DNA of 64,000 nt, taken from contig NZ_FXUA01000008.1 of NCBI RefSeq assembly GCF_900182815.1, positions 176,352 through 240,351 of the forward strand, written 5' to 3'. The notes beneath the pieces were generated by a model that did no database searches, was not told the DNA's origin, and was given only the letters and a program-made list of their open reading frames with translations. This document shows, in pieces, positions 25,762 through 35,151 of this stretch. The number at the start of each line of letters is the position of its first letter. Within the stretch, counting starts at the first letter, position 1. Source of the DNA: Algoriphagus winogradskyi. GTDB taxonomy: Bacteria > Bacteroidota > Bacteroidia > Cytophagales > Cyclobacteriaceae. A program made the translations under genes and the position numbers.

Positions 25762-27291
25762 ATGTCTTCAAAAACTAAATTAATATTTAAGAATACTATA
25801 TTTCTGTATTTCAGAACATTCTTTCTTATATTTATTGGTCTTTATACTTCTAGAGTTGTATTGGACCTTCTTGGAGTTGAGGATTTAGGTATTTATAATG
25901 TTGTGGCTTCTGTGGTTTTGATGTTAGAATTTGTTTCTTCAAGTTTGACAAATGCATCTCAAAGATACTTTAACATTGGCCTAGGAAAAAATGATTTTGA
26001 TTTAACAAATAAATATTTTTCCCAGAGTGTTGGAGTTCATTTTTTTATTTCTTTAGTAGTAATAATTTTATTAGAAACTATTGGATTATGGTTACTTGAA
26101 AATAAATTAGAAATACCAGAGGATAGAACATTTGCTTCTTTTTGGGTATATCAGATGGCAATTATTTCTGTTATTCTTAAGATAAATCAGGTGAGCTTCC
26201 AAAGTCTTATTTTAGCTCGAGAAAACATGTCTTTATATGCTTATCTAAGTGTATTTGAAGGTGTGTCTAAGTTGTTAATTGTTTTTTTACTTGGTTTCTA
26301 TGACTATGATAGATTGATTTTTTATGCTTTCCTTTTATTATGTGTTGAACTAATAGTTTTTATTTGCCATGTTTTTTATTGTAGGTTAAAGTATTCAGAA
26401 TCTAATTATAAATTTTATTTTGATAAGTCTTTATTTCGTGAAATGTTAAGCTTTGTAGGCTTAAATATTTTCGGTTCTATTTCTTGGAGCCTTGGTGTTC
26501 AAGGAATAAATGTTTTGCTAAATGTTTTTTTTGGGCCTACTATTAATGGAGCGAGGGCGCTAGCATCTACTTTGGGAAGATATATAAATCAGTTTATTAA
26601 TAATGTTTTTATGGCAATTAAGCCCCAATTAATTAAATCTTATGCTAATGGTGATTCTAAAGTAATGTTGATAATGGCTGAAAAATCCTCAGTTTATATT
26701 TTCTATTTAGTTTTGATTTTTGTTTTACCTGTTTTGTTCGATACCAAGTTTGTTTTAGATTTTTGGCTTAAGGAAGTTCCTCCATATACAGTAGGTTTTG
26801 CTAAAATTATTTTAACTCAATCTTTTTTTTGGATGTTAGCTATTCCATACAGTTTTATTACAACAGCAACTGGTAAGATAAAGAACATTCAGTTATATGG
26901 TAGGTTATTTACATTGTGTTCTTTACCAATTTCTTACTTATTGCTTCAGTATAATCTTAATCCATATATACCCTTAATTGTAGTAGGACTTATGGATATG
27001 TTTTATTTGGCATATACTGTGTTTGATGTAAGTAAACAATTAGAGTTTAAAATTGAAAGATATTTTATTAATGTGGTAAAGCCAATTGTATTTGTTACTT
27101 TACCTTTGATATTAATTGTGTATCTGTATTTTTCTTATATTTACCACCAGGTTAGCTCTAATTCTACATTGAATTTTCTTTGTCTAGGTTTGTTTTCTGT
27201 ATTTGTGGGTCTTTCATTTGTGTTTTTGGTTGGACTTCAAAAAGGAGATTATTTTATAATTAAGAGCTATATAAAGTCAAAAATTGCGTGA
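25762..27291 (+). CDS. wzx: Polysaccharide flippase (Wzx-like)
   Basis: About 509 residues from ATG 25762. Many hydrophobic helices (12-14 predicted by eye) and the typical N-terminal pattern TIFLYFRTFFLIFIGLYTSR followed by LGVEDLGIYNVVASV. This is the polysaccharide transporter family of the MOP superfamily, which moves undecaprenyl-linked repeat units to the periplasmic face. It overlaps the next gene, a Wzy-like polymerase, by 4 bases, as is common in Wzx/Wzy clusters. Confidence 0.9.
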   Translation: MSSKTKLIFKNTIFLYFRTFFLIFIGLYTSRVVLDLLGVEDLGIYNVVASVVLMLEFVSSSLTNASQRYFNIGLGKNDFDLTNKYFSQSVGVHFFISLVVIILLETIGLWLLENKLEIPEDRTFASFWVYQMAIISVILKINQVSFQSLILARENMSLYAYLSVFEGVSKLLIVFLLGFYDYDRLIFYAFLLLCVELIVFICHVFYCRLKYSESNYKFYFDKSLFREMLSFVGLNIFGSISWSLGVQGINVLLNVFFGPTINGARALASTLGRYINQFINNVFMAIKPQLIKSYANGDSKVMLIMAEKSSVYIFYLVLIFVLPVLFDTKFVLDFWLKEVPPYTVGFAKIILTQSFFWMLAIPYSFITTATGKIKNIQLYGRLFTLCSLPISYLLLQYNLNPYIPLIVVGLMDMFYLAYTVFDVSKQLEFKIERYFINVVKPIVFVTLPLILIVYLYFSYIYHQVSSNSTLNFLCLGLFSVFVGLSFVFLVGLQKGDYFIIKSYIKSKIA

Positions 27292-28484
27292 TTGTTAGGT
27301 TAATTTATTTACTGCTTTTTTTTCTAGGTGAAAATGTTTCTAATTTATTAGGAATAGAGCTACAGAATATTTTGTACTTTTTTGTAGTTTTTGGTATACT
27401 TGCAATTGTCCTTAATTATTCCCTTTTTAATTTGTTTATTAATAGGAAGGATGAATATTATATTATTCTTGTTATTATTGTCTTATTCTCATTCAGATTT
27501 TTTAGCGGCATACTTTCTGATTCAGTAAGATCAATCTTAGTTCTTTTTGTTACACCTATATTGTTTTTGTTAGTTCCTCAAAATATTGATGGAGTAAAGA
27601 CTTATAATTTTAAGAAATTTTTGATGTCTTTGTTATTTTGGTTTTTCGTTATAGAATGTGCTATAGCAGTATTTGAGTTTTTTATTAAAGATCATGTTTT
27701 CTTGTGGGTAAATACAACTTTTGATCAAATATCAAACTCCGATGGAGCTTTTAGGAGTAACTCTATTCATGGTGCACCTCTTACAAATGCATTGTTAGTG
27801 ACTATTGTGAATTCTTTCATAGTCATTTCAAATTTGAAATCAAAATACAAGCTTTTTCTTTGGTCTCTTGGTTTTATTGCTGTTCTTACTTTTAATGCAC
27901 GTATAGCTATTTTATTGAATTCTTTTATTTTAATATTTTATTTCGGTCGAATTTTTTTTAGTACTAAATACTCTGTAAATAGAAAAATGATTATCTCAAT
28001 TGGTGTTTTTATTATTAGTCTTATCTTTCTTTACTTAATATCATCCACTAATATAGGAAGTAGGTTGTTTGATAGGGAGTTATTTGACCAATCTAGTGGG
28101 GAGCAAAGACTGGCTATATTTGATATTTTTGATTACTATTCTATATATAGTTTTTTTTATGGAATATCAATGATGGAGTTTAATTATATTAAAGATAGTT
28201 TTGGTCTCTTAATTATTGAAAATTTTTGGATAAATATATTGGTATTATTTGGTTTAGTGTTTTTGATATCGTTGATATTTTTTTATACTAGATTAGTAAG
28301 AAGGTATTTGATCTTCTATTCTTTTAAAGATTCACTTATTATTGTATCTGTATTTTTGATAATTACTTCCATAAATAATTCTTTATTTACTCAATTTTTT
28401 CCACTACTCTTATATTTAGTTTGTTTAGATTTATTTAGGCCAATAATCTTTAATCGTATTGTTAATAAACGATGGTTATCTTAA
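27288..28484 (+). CDS. Probable polysaccharide polymerase (Wzy-like)
   Basis: 398 residues, GTG start at 27288 overlapping the flippase stop codon. About ten or more hydrophobic helices with a larger loop in the middle (SNSDGAFRSNSIHGAPLTNA and SSGEQRLAIFD regions), the look of O-antigen ligase/polymerase family proteins. Sequence identity in this family is low, so the call rests on topology and on position right after wzx. It would join repeat units in the periplasm. Confidence 0.75.
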   Translation: MIVRLIYLLLFFLGENVSNLLGIELQNILYFFVVFGILAIVLNYSLFNLFINRKDEYYIILVIIVLFSFRFFSGILSDSVRSILVLFVTPILFLLVPQNIDGVKTYNFKKFLMSLLFWFFVIECAIAVFEFFIKDHVFLWVNTTFDQISNSDGAFRSNSIHGAPLTNALLVTIVNSFIVISNLKSKYKLFLWSLGFIAVLTFNARIAILLNSFILIFYFGRIFFSTKYSVNRKMIISIGVFIISLIFLYLISSTNIGSRLFDRELFDQSSGEQRLAIFDIFDYYSIYSFFYGISMMEFNYIKDSFGLLIIENFWINILVLFGLVFLISLIFFYTRLVRRYLIFYSFKDSLIIVSVFLIITSINNSLFTQFFPLLLYLVCLDLFRPIIFNRIVNKRWLS

Positions 28485-28509
28485 CTTTTCTAAATATTAT
28501 TTTACTGTG

Positions 28510-29439
28510 ATGCGTAATTTAGCATTAGATTATTTTAAGATCTTTTTAAGTGTCTTAGTTGTATGTATTCATCTTCCGTTTTATGTTGATGTGGAATCTG
28601 AATTTCTTTATACTGGTTATTGGTTATTCAGTAATGGTTTAGCAAGGATAGCGGTTCCTTTGTTTTTGATTATCAATGGATATTTTATTAATTTCTCATC
28701 TAGAAAAGAATTTCGAAACTTCTTCTTTAGAATCCTGGTCTTATATTTCTTTTGGATGGCTATTTATTTTCCTTTTTACTTTGATTCGGTCAGTGAAAAT
28801 GTTTCTTATTTACTTATTATTATATTGTTTGGCTATCATCATTTGTGGTATCTGCCAGCTTTGCTATTAGGGGCGTCCATGCTCTTTCTATTAAACAAAT
28901 ATTTTTCTCATAAATCTGTCCTTATTATTTCAATTTTATTTTTTTTCACTGGAGTTGTTTTTCAAAGCATGTATAATTTTTATATTCCAACAAGTCGTGT
29001 GTTTTTATTTAGAAATTTTCTTTTTTTTGGCTTTCCTTTTATAACTATAGGGCATTTAATTAAAGTTAAATATATTGATTTCAGTTTTTTAGCCAACTGT
29101 AAAGCCTTTTTAGTTATTGCTTTAGCTTTTTTACTTCTTTTATTTGAATCTTATTTATCATTGTTGTATGGTTTAGGAAATGATCTTCATTTGGCATTAT
29201 TTGTTATATGTCCATTTATTTTTACAGTTATCTCTCGTCTTGTTATTATAGGTCAAAGAGGATTTTTATCTGTTTTGCCTAATGGTATATATTTTACTCA
29301 CGTTTTATTTATTTTGCTTTATGGTGAGTTTTTCCCATTTGCTTCAAATATTCAATTGTTTCCTGTTATTATGATTAGTTCTGTAATTTTTACATATTTT
29401 CTCAGTTTAATTAATAAAAGGGTGAAATATATTTTGTAA
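28510..29439 (+). CDS. Acyltransferase family 3 membrane protein
   Basis: About 309 residues from ATG 28510 (MRNLALDYFKIFLSVLVV); the open frame begins at 28459 but would overlap the polymerase. Ten or so membrane helices and the N-terminal family motif RNLALDYFKIFLSVLVVCIH, with the conserved His in VVCIHLP. Members O-acylate (often acetylate or succinylate) extracellular polysaccharides from the membrane. It comes 25 bases after the polymerase gene. Confidence 0.85.
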   Translation: MRNLALDYFKIFLSVLVVCIHLPFYVDVESEFLYTGYWLFSNGLARIAVPLFLIINGYFINFSSRKEFRNFFFRILVLYFFWMAIYFPFYFDSVSENVSYLLIIILFGYHHLWYLPALLLGASMLFLLNKYFSHKSVLIISILFFFTGVVFQSMYNFYIPTSRVFLFRNFLFFGFPFITIGHLIKVKYIDFSFLANCKAFLVIALAFLLLLFESYLSLLYGLGNDLHLALFVICPFIFTVISRLVIIGQRGFLSVLPNGIYFTHVLFILLYGEFFPFASNIQLFPVIMISSVIFTYFLSLINKRVKYIL

Positions 29440-29507
29440 TAATAATGTTACAGCTTATTTATTTTACTGTCACGTTGTCCTAGTTTGTTTGTAATTATAG
29501 ATGGTTT

Positions 29508-30674
29508 ATGAGGTTAGTTTTTGATTTAAGAATGGTTCAGCCACTAGGCGGTACTAAATATCATGGAGGAGGAATTTACGGGGAAATTTTGTTTAGTAAG
29601 CTTATAGCATTAGATTCTAAGCGTGTGTGCGGTTACTATGATTCTTCTAAATACATTGACTCTGCTTTGCTCGAATTAGTCGAAGTTAATGGTGTGCTAT
29701 TATATGATTCTAATTTGCTTACCCTTGAAGAAGTAGCTTTTAGGGAGGGTAAAGTTATATATTCTCCTATATTTCTATGGTATCTTTTGGGTATTAATAG
29801 TAATATTAAAATTATTTCTACAATTCATGGTTTAAGGGATTTAGAATGTCCTGTTGATTCTCTACAATATGAATATTTAGACGGAAATTCTAAATGGAAA
29901 AGTTTTTTTTATAAAATTGGAGGATCTTTATTTAAGAGGGAAGTTAGAAAATACAGGATTAATACCGTTGAAAAGCTTAAATATAGAAGACTGGGCCTTC
30001 ATTCAAATTTGAAGTTTATAACTGTTAGTAATCATTCCAAATTTTCATTATTGGCATTTATTCCCTCTTTATCTAGTAATAATATTGAAGTCTATTATTC
30101 ACCTTCTACTGTTAATTCGTCTAAAATTAATAATTTGACACATTCAAATAAGTATTATTTATTAGTAAGTGGTAATAGGTGGCATAAAAATTCCTTGAGG
30201 GCTATTATGGCATTTGACAAACTATTCTCTGAAAGACCTGACTTTAATGGTTTTGTTTATATTACTGGTTTATCTTCAGGTGATTTTCTTAATTATCAAA
30301 TTATTAATGTTAAAAGGTTTAAGTTTTTAGGGTATGTTTCTAAGCAGGAACTTCATACTTTATATAGCCAAGCATATTTATTTGTATACCCTTCTTTGAA
30401 TGAGGGGTTTGGATATCCTCCATTAGAAGCCATGTCTTTGGGTACTCCTGTTATTGCTTCAGGGGTAGCTTCTATTCCCGAAGTTTGTGGTGATTCAGTT
30501 TTGTACTTTAATCCATTTTCAGTAAATGAGATTAAGATTAGAATTTTGCAGATGGAGGACTACGAAATTAGAAATTACTATATTTCAAGAGGCTTTGCTA
30601 GATTTAAAGATGTTAAGCTAAGGCAAGATCTTGATTTAGATAAATTGTGCTTTAAGATCCTTTCTTCTTTGTAA
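29508..30674 (+). CDS. Glycosyltransferase, GT4 family
   Basis: 388 residues. C-terminal GT-B half has the GT4 nucleotide-sugar site: YLLVSGNRWHKNSLRAI, FLGYVSKQEL and the EGFGYPPLEAMSLGTPVIAS motif with the acidic EX7E pair. The N-terminal acceptor half begins RLVFDLRMVQPLGGTKYHGG. A retaining cytoplasmic sugar transferase that extends the lipid-linked repeat unit; donor and linkage cannot be told. Confidence 0.9.
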   Translation: MRLVFDLRMVQPLGGTKYHGGGIYGEILFSKLIALDSKRVCGYYDSSKYIDSALLELVEVNGVLLYDSNLLTLEEVAFREGKVIYSPIFLWYLLGINSNIKIISTIHGLRDLECPVDSLQYEYLDGNSKWKSFFYKIGGSLFKREVRKYRINTVEKLKYRRLGLHSNLKFITVSNHSKFSLLAFIPSLSSNNIEVYYSPSTVNSSKINNLTHSNKYYLLVSGNRWHKNSLRAIMAFDKLFSERPDFNGFVYITGLSSGDFLNYQIINVKRFKFLGYVSKQELHTLYSQAYLFVYPSLNEGFGYPPLEAMSLGTPVIASGVASIPEVCGDSVLYFNPFSVNEIKIRILQMEDYEIRNYYISRGFARFKDVKLRQDLDLDKLCFKILSSL

Positions 30675-31524
30675 TAATTTATAAGGTAATTTAGTTTATG
30701 TAGAAGTTCATAGAGATTGATTTTTCTTTGAGGGTATTTTTTTTTAAATTCTTTTAACAGTGACTTCTCGAGTCTGATAATTTATGGAGAGTGGGAAGTA
30801 ACATTTTTTTAAATGGTTATGTTTTTTTAAGTAACTTTTGAGTTTTGTTAACTATCTCATTTGTGAGATGTGTTAATAAAATGTATTATATTTTACCTAA
30901 ACGGGCATAAGAGTATTTATTTATCTTTAATTGGATGTTGTATGCTTTTAACTTTTTCCATAATTGTTACTTCTGTCGTTGAGGACAAAAGCCTTATATC
31001 CTATTAAATGCATTTTTTAGCATATTCATATATTTTTTTGATTTTGTTTCACTTGAAGATTTTTGTTTTATAGAATGTTTCGAATTTATTTAACAATTTT
31101 ATTATTCTTTCAGATTGTTAGTTTTGACTTCCTTCAATGTATTTGATAAACATTACTTTTTTTAATATATTTATTCTATTTATTTTTATTTTAAGACGCT
31201 AGTTAAATTTATAAAGACCTTTCCATTAATCGTATTATTTAGTTTAAAATAAAGTTACTGTTAAATCACGATTTTAAATAAGCTGATGGTTGGTCTTGTT
31301 TAAGTTCTATCTCGTTTGAGATAAGAACAAGAATTAAAGGACTTTCATAAGTAAACAATAGTCATACAGATTATTACTTGATTGAAATCTTATAACGGAT
31401 TATTCGCTCTCAAATAGAAATAGATTTTACACAATTTGATTATAAGGATGGATAGCAGGTATAAACTATATATTTCAAATATCATATTATTTAAATTTTG
31501 TCTTTTACTTCTTTATATAAAAAC
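30675..31524. other. 850-bp AT-rich gap inside the polysaccharide cluster
   Basis: No open frame of interest on either strand, which is odd in a tightly packed cluster. Two related hairpins are seen: ATCTCA...TGAGAT at 30854-30869 and, longer, GTTC-TATCTC-GTTT-GAGATA-A-GAAC at about 31304-31328. The stretch may be a decayed gene or a joint between two transferred segments, with a promoter for the next gene. Confidence 0.5.
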
Positions 31525-32586
31525 ATGTGTATGAAACAAAAAGTGCTTTTTTTTGTAAACTACTACGCTGGTGGAGCTGAGAAGATGACTTTAAATATTG
31601 CTGGCTTTTTAAATCAAAATCAGTATGATATTGTATTATATATAATAGGGAAAGATTTGGGTCCCATTAGCAAATTTGTTCCTGAGGGGATTAGGGTTGA
31701 GCATCTAAAGGTTAATTCATATAAAGATTTTCTTGTTTTTAAATTGGCAAAAGCTTTGTATAAAGAAAGGCCAGAGTTCGCATTTTCTTCATTAATGCCA
31801 ATAAATTGGAGGCTTTGTGTAGCTTCAATTTTATTTCCAAGTGTAAAGGTTATTTTGCGTGCCAATGATTATCTTCATACTCAATCTTTTCTACAAGTTG
31901 TGCGTCTGCGTTTCACCTATAATTTTTCTTGGAAGGTTATTGTACAAACACTAGAAATGAGAGATGAACATATAAATCGTTTACATCTCAAAGTTAAGGA
32001 TGTTTTAACACTGAGCAATCCAGTAAATGTTAATAGGATTGAAGAAAAGATTAGGGGAAAGGGTTCTCCTTTTATAATGGGTCATTTAAATTTTGTTTTC
32101 GTTGGAAGAGTCGATTATATCAAGGGTGTAGATCTTCTATTGAAGTCGTTTAGCAAAGTCTTAGTGCGTTATCCAGATGCTAAATTATTTGTTGTTGGCG
32201 AAATAGGTGGCGTTTTTAAATTCTATTATAACAGTCTTCTTACAATTATTGAAGAGCTTAATATTGGGTCTAGTGTAAATTTTGTGGGTTTTACGGATAA
32301 TCCTTATATTTATATAAAGTTTGCCGATTGTTTGGTACTTCCATCTAGAAATGAGGGTTTACCAAATGTTGTAATCGAAGCTCTTCATTTGGGTACTCCG
32401 GTAGCTGCCACATTATCAGTTCCTGTTGTTGGAAGAATCATAGTTGATGGTGTAAATGGGTATGTGGTGAATGTAGATGATGAGGTTGCATTTGCGAACG
32501 CTATGCTTAGTTCAGTGAAATTAGGAAGAGTAAATTCCTATTATAGATCTGCATCAATTGAAGACTTTCAGAATATTTTTTTGTAA
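31525..32586 (+). CDS. Glycosyltransferase, GT4 family
   Basis: About 353 residues from ATG 31525 or 31531 (MKQKVLFFVNYYAGGAEKMT). Rossmann start with the glycine-rich GGAEKM, then the GT4 donor-site half: FVFVGRVDYIKGVDLLLKSF, VNFVGFTDNPYIY and PSRNEGLPNVVIEALHLGTP. Cytoplasmic retaining transferase for repeat-unit assembly. It follows the large non-coding gap and starts a new tight gene run (31525-35048). Confidence 0.9.
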   Translation: MCMKQKVLFFVNYYAGGAEKMTLNIAGFLNQNQYDIVLYIIGKDLGPISKFVPEGIRVEHLKVNSYKDFLVFKLAKALYKERPEFAFSSLMPINWRLCVASILFPSVKVILRANDYLHTQSFLQVVRLRFTYNFSWKVIVQTLEMRDEHINRLHLKVKDVLTLSNPVNVNRIEEKIRGKGSPFIMGHLNFVFVGRVDYIKGVDLLLKSFSKVLVRYPDAKLFVVGEIGGVFKFYYNSLLTIIEELNIGSSVNFVGFTDNPYIYIKFADCLVLPSRNEGLPNVVIEALHLGTPVAATLSVPVVGRIIVDGVNGYVVNVDDEVAFANAMLSSVKLGRVNSYYRSASIEDFQNIFL

Positions 32587-32600
32587 TTTAATGTGTTTAT

Positions 32601-33119
32601 ATGTCGTTTGTTAAAGATTATATTGCTTTTTCAGAACATACAGGAAGTTTTATTAAGCCTCTGTTAAAGGTTCATTTGTTATGTATTTTTTTTTTTAGGA
32701 TTAGCCATATTTTATATAAAATTAAATTAATACCGTTGAGTAGATTTTTTTGGTTTATAAATCGGGTTTTTTTTTCTATTGATATTGATCCTAGGGCTAA
32801 GTTGAATGGTGGAGTGGTGATTTTACATGGTATTGGTGTAGTAATAGGTAGATATGTGGTAGCTGAAGGTGATTTTAAGATTTATCAGGGAGCAACCCTA
32901 GGGGGGAATAATGGAAAGGAATCTTGGCGTAATGGCGCTAAGTTTAGTCAGCCGATTATTTTGGGAAATTGTGTAATTGGGATTAATGCAGTAGTCTTGG
33001 GGCCAGTAATTTTAAATATAGGAGTTAGGGTTGGGGCAAATGCAGTTGTAACTAAAGACGTTCCCGAAAATAGTGTTGTTGTTTCTCATAATCGAATAAT
33101 ATATGATTTCAAAAAATAA
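32601..33119 (+). CDS. Serine acetyltransferase-like hexapeptide acyltransferase
   Basis: 172 residues; N-terminal helices (HILYKIKLIPLSRFFWFINR) then a beta-helix with IDIDPRAKLNGGVVILHGIG and VVIGRYVVAEGDFKIYQGAT, ending AVVTKDVPENSVVVSHN. Similar in build to the gene at 25166. Likely O-acetylates a sugar of the polysaccharide. The following gene starts 17 bases before it ends, so the two are probably coupled. Confidence 0.85.
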   Translation: MSFVKDYIAFSEHTGSFIKPLLKVHLLCIFFFRISHILYKIKLIPLSRFFWFINRVFFSIDIDPRAKLNGGVVILHGIGVVIGRYVVAEGDFKIYQGATLGGNNGKESWRNGAKFSQPIILGNCVIGINAVVLGPVILNIGVRVGANAVVTKDVPENSVVVSHNRIIYDFKK

Positions 33120-34113
33120 GAGAGTGATTTCTATTACTACTAACCTTGCGCGTTATGGTGGGGCACAAAAGGTTTTAGTGGATGTACATAATGGACTTAA
33201 GAAACTATATGATTGTAAAATTACTGGCATTCAGAAATTCACTGAATTGCATCCGAAGTATTCTGTTGAAGAGGTGGAATATTTGAAATTTCGTCCATCA
33301 GTACTACGTAATAACATTGTCCTAGTGCATGCGAGGAATCTAATTCCTATAATGGTTTTTCTTGATAGAATCTTGTTTCTTAATGCTCAGATTATTTATG
33401 TTTCCCACAATGTATATACTACTTATAGGCATTTAACATTTTTTCCAAAAAATATAGTTTCAATATCGAACAGTGTAACTTCAAATCTATTAAATTATTT
33501 TAAAATAAGAGGTAAGAAAATTAAGTTGATTTATAATGGAATAGAGGATATGTTTGATACACTATCAGTAAGTAGAGGCTATAAAGAAGGTGGAATTATT
33601 AAAATTCTTTATGTGGCAAGGGTGAATAATGTGAAGAGGCAAGTAAGAATTGTAGAGAGTCTGAAGGGGAAACTGGATTCTAACATCCAAATTCATTTTG
33701 CTGGTGAGGGTAAAGATCTTGATAAGTTAAGGGAGATTTGTGATGGGTCTCTCAATTTTTTTGTTTTAGGCTTTGTAGAAAATATGAATAGGTTGGTGGC
33801 GGACTATGATTACTTGATGCTTTATTCATCGCAAGAGGGTCTTCCTTTGGCTTTACTTGAAGGAATAATGTGTATGCGTCCTATTCTTGTTAATGATGTT
33901 GGTGGAAACTTAGAAATAGGCGTTCCGGGGAAAAATGGTGTCGAATTAAATGAAAACTGGAATACTTTGCATGAACAGCTGAATAATTTAAACAGCATTA
34001 CTCATCTTAAATATAAAGAAATGGCAGAGGCCAGTAGGCAATTGTTTCTTGAAAAATTTAGTTACGGTAATATGATTGAGAAGTATTCTGAATTAATTGA
34101 GTCTTTAATTTAA
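33103..34113 (+). CDS. Glycosyltransferase, GT4 family
   Basis: 336 residues. N-terminal ITTNLARYGGAQKVLVDVH, and GT4 donor half with KILYVARVNNVKRQVRIVES, FFVLGFVENMNRL and YSSQEGLPLALLEGIMCMRP, carrying the EX7E-type acidic pair. Transfers one sugar to the growing lipid-linked unit. It overlaps the acetyltransferase gene by 17 bases and is 6 bases before the PssD-like gene. Confidence 0.9.
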   Translation: MISKNKRVISITTNLARYGGAQKVLVDVHNGLKKLYDCKITGIQKFTELHPKYSVEEVEYLKFRPSVLRNNIVLVHARNLIPIMVFLDRILFLNAQIIYVSHNVYTTYRHLTFFPKNIVSISNSVTSNLLNYFKIRGKKIKLIYNGIEDMFDTLSVSRGYKEGGIIKILYVARVNNVKRQVRIVESLKGKLDSNIQIHFAGEGKDLDKLREICDGSLNFFVLGFVENMNRLVADYDYLMLYSSQEGLPLALLEGIMCMRPILVNDVGGNLEIGVPGKNGVELNENWNTLHEQLNNLNSITHLKYKEMAEASRQLFLEKFSYGNMIEKYSELIESLI

Positions 34114-34119
34114 TATGTT

Positions 34120-34563
34120 ATGAAGGTAATAGCCATCTCATCAATAGGAGGTCATTGGATTCAGTTATTAAGATTGCGACCTGCGTTTGCCGGACATGAG
34201 CTAGTTTTCGTGTCTACCAATGAATCCTTTCGATCAATGGTACCAAATTCAAAATTTTATGCTATTTCTGATGGCAATAGAAGTGATATAAAGGGGCTAT
34301 TAAGCTGTGTAACACAAATCTTTACAATTATAAGGATTGAATCGCCGGATGTGATAGTTACAACAGGAGCGGCACCTGGGTTAATTGCGTTAATTATCGG
34401 AATGCTATTTGGTTGTAAGACAATATGGATTGATAGTATAGCGAATTGTGAAAAACTGTCACTAAGTGGAAAAATTGCCTCTAAATTTGCTAACAGAGTA
34501 TTTACACAGTGGGAACATCTGAAAACTGATAATGTATCCTTTAAAGGGAATGTATTAAAATGA
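34120..34563 (+). CDS. PssD/Alg14-like glycosyltransferase subunit
   Basis: 147 residues. Alg14-type features: SSIGGHWIQLLRLRPAF at the start, an internal TTGAAPGLIALIIG segment, and KTIWIDSIANCEKLSLSGK. The family lacks its own donor site and recruits the Alg13-like partner to the membrane; the partner gene overlaps it by 4 bases at 34560. Together they form a split GT28/GT1-type transferase, often for the second sugar of the repeat unit. Confidence 0.88.
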   Translation: MKVIAISSIGGHWIQLLRLRPAFAGHELVFVSTNESFRSMVPNSKFYAISDGNRSDIKGLLSCVTQIFTIIRIESPDVIVTTGAAPGLIALIIGMLFGCKTIWIDSIANCEKLSLSGKIASKFANRVFTQWEHLKTDNVSFKGNVLK

Positions 34564-35048
34564 TTTTTTTAACAATTGGTACTCAAGAGCCGTTTGATAG
34601 GCTTTTTCAGGCATTAGAACAAATCGCTCAAAGAATTAACTTGGATATTGTAGCTCAGAACTCTCCAAATTCTGCCTTTACCTCCAATTTAATGGAGATG
34701 AATTCCTTTATGGCTCCAGAAGAGTTTGAACGATCTTTTGATTTAGCAGATTTGGTTATCGCTCATGCTGGGATGGGAACTATTATTTCAGGTTTGGTAA
34801 AAGGAAAGCCGCTAATAGTTTTTCCACGTCATAAAAGTTTAGGTGAGCATAGGAGTGATCACCAGCAAGCCACAGCGAAATATTTCGGAGAAATTGGTTA
34901 TATCAATGTAGCTAATTCAGTTGATGAACTGGAGGAATTAATAAAACGGTTTATTTCCGGTGAACTCCTTGGCATCTCCAAGCCTATTGGGAATTATGCT
35001 TCGGATTCTTTAATTAAAGCCCTTAAAAATGAGATTCTTTCAAAGTAG
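34560..35048 (+). CDS. PssE/Alg13-like glycosyltransferase subunit
   Basis: 162 residues, the C-terminal half of a GT-B enzyme (glycosyltransferase family 28 C-terminal domain). Motifs IFLTIGTQEPFDRLF at the N-terminus and VIAHAGMGTIISGLVKGKPL with PRHKSLGEHRSDHQQ mark the UDP-sugar site. It is the catalytic partner of the PssD-like protein and the last gene of the rightward cluster; the following gene is convergent. Confidence 0.9.
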   Translation: MIFLTIGTQEPFDRLFQALEQIAQRINLDIVAQNSPNSAFTSNLMEMNSFMAPEEFERSFDLADLVIAHAGMGTIISGLVKGKPLIVFPRHKSLGEHRSDHQQATAKYFGEIGYINVANSVDELEELIKRFISGELLGISKPIGNYASDSLIKALKNEILSK

Positions 35049-35151
35049 GGGCTATTAAAAACCAAGAAAGAAAATCAACCTCGGTCTCAAGTTTTATCAA
35101 TTGAACCTGTATATCTATTTAAGATCCTGGCACATACCAATTTTCTATTCT

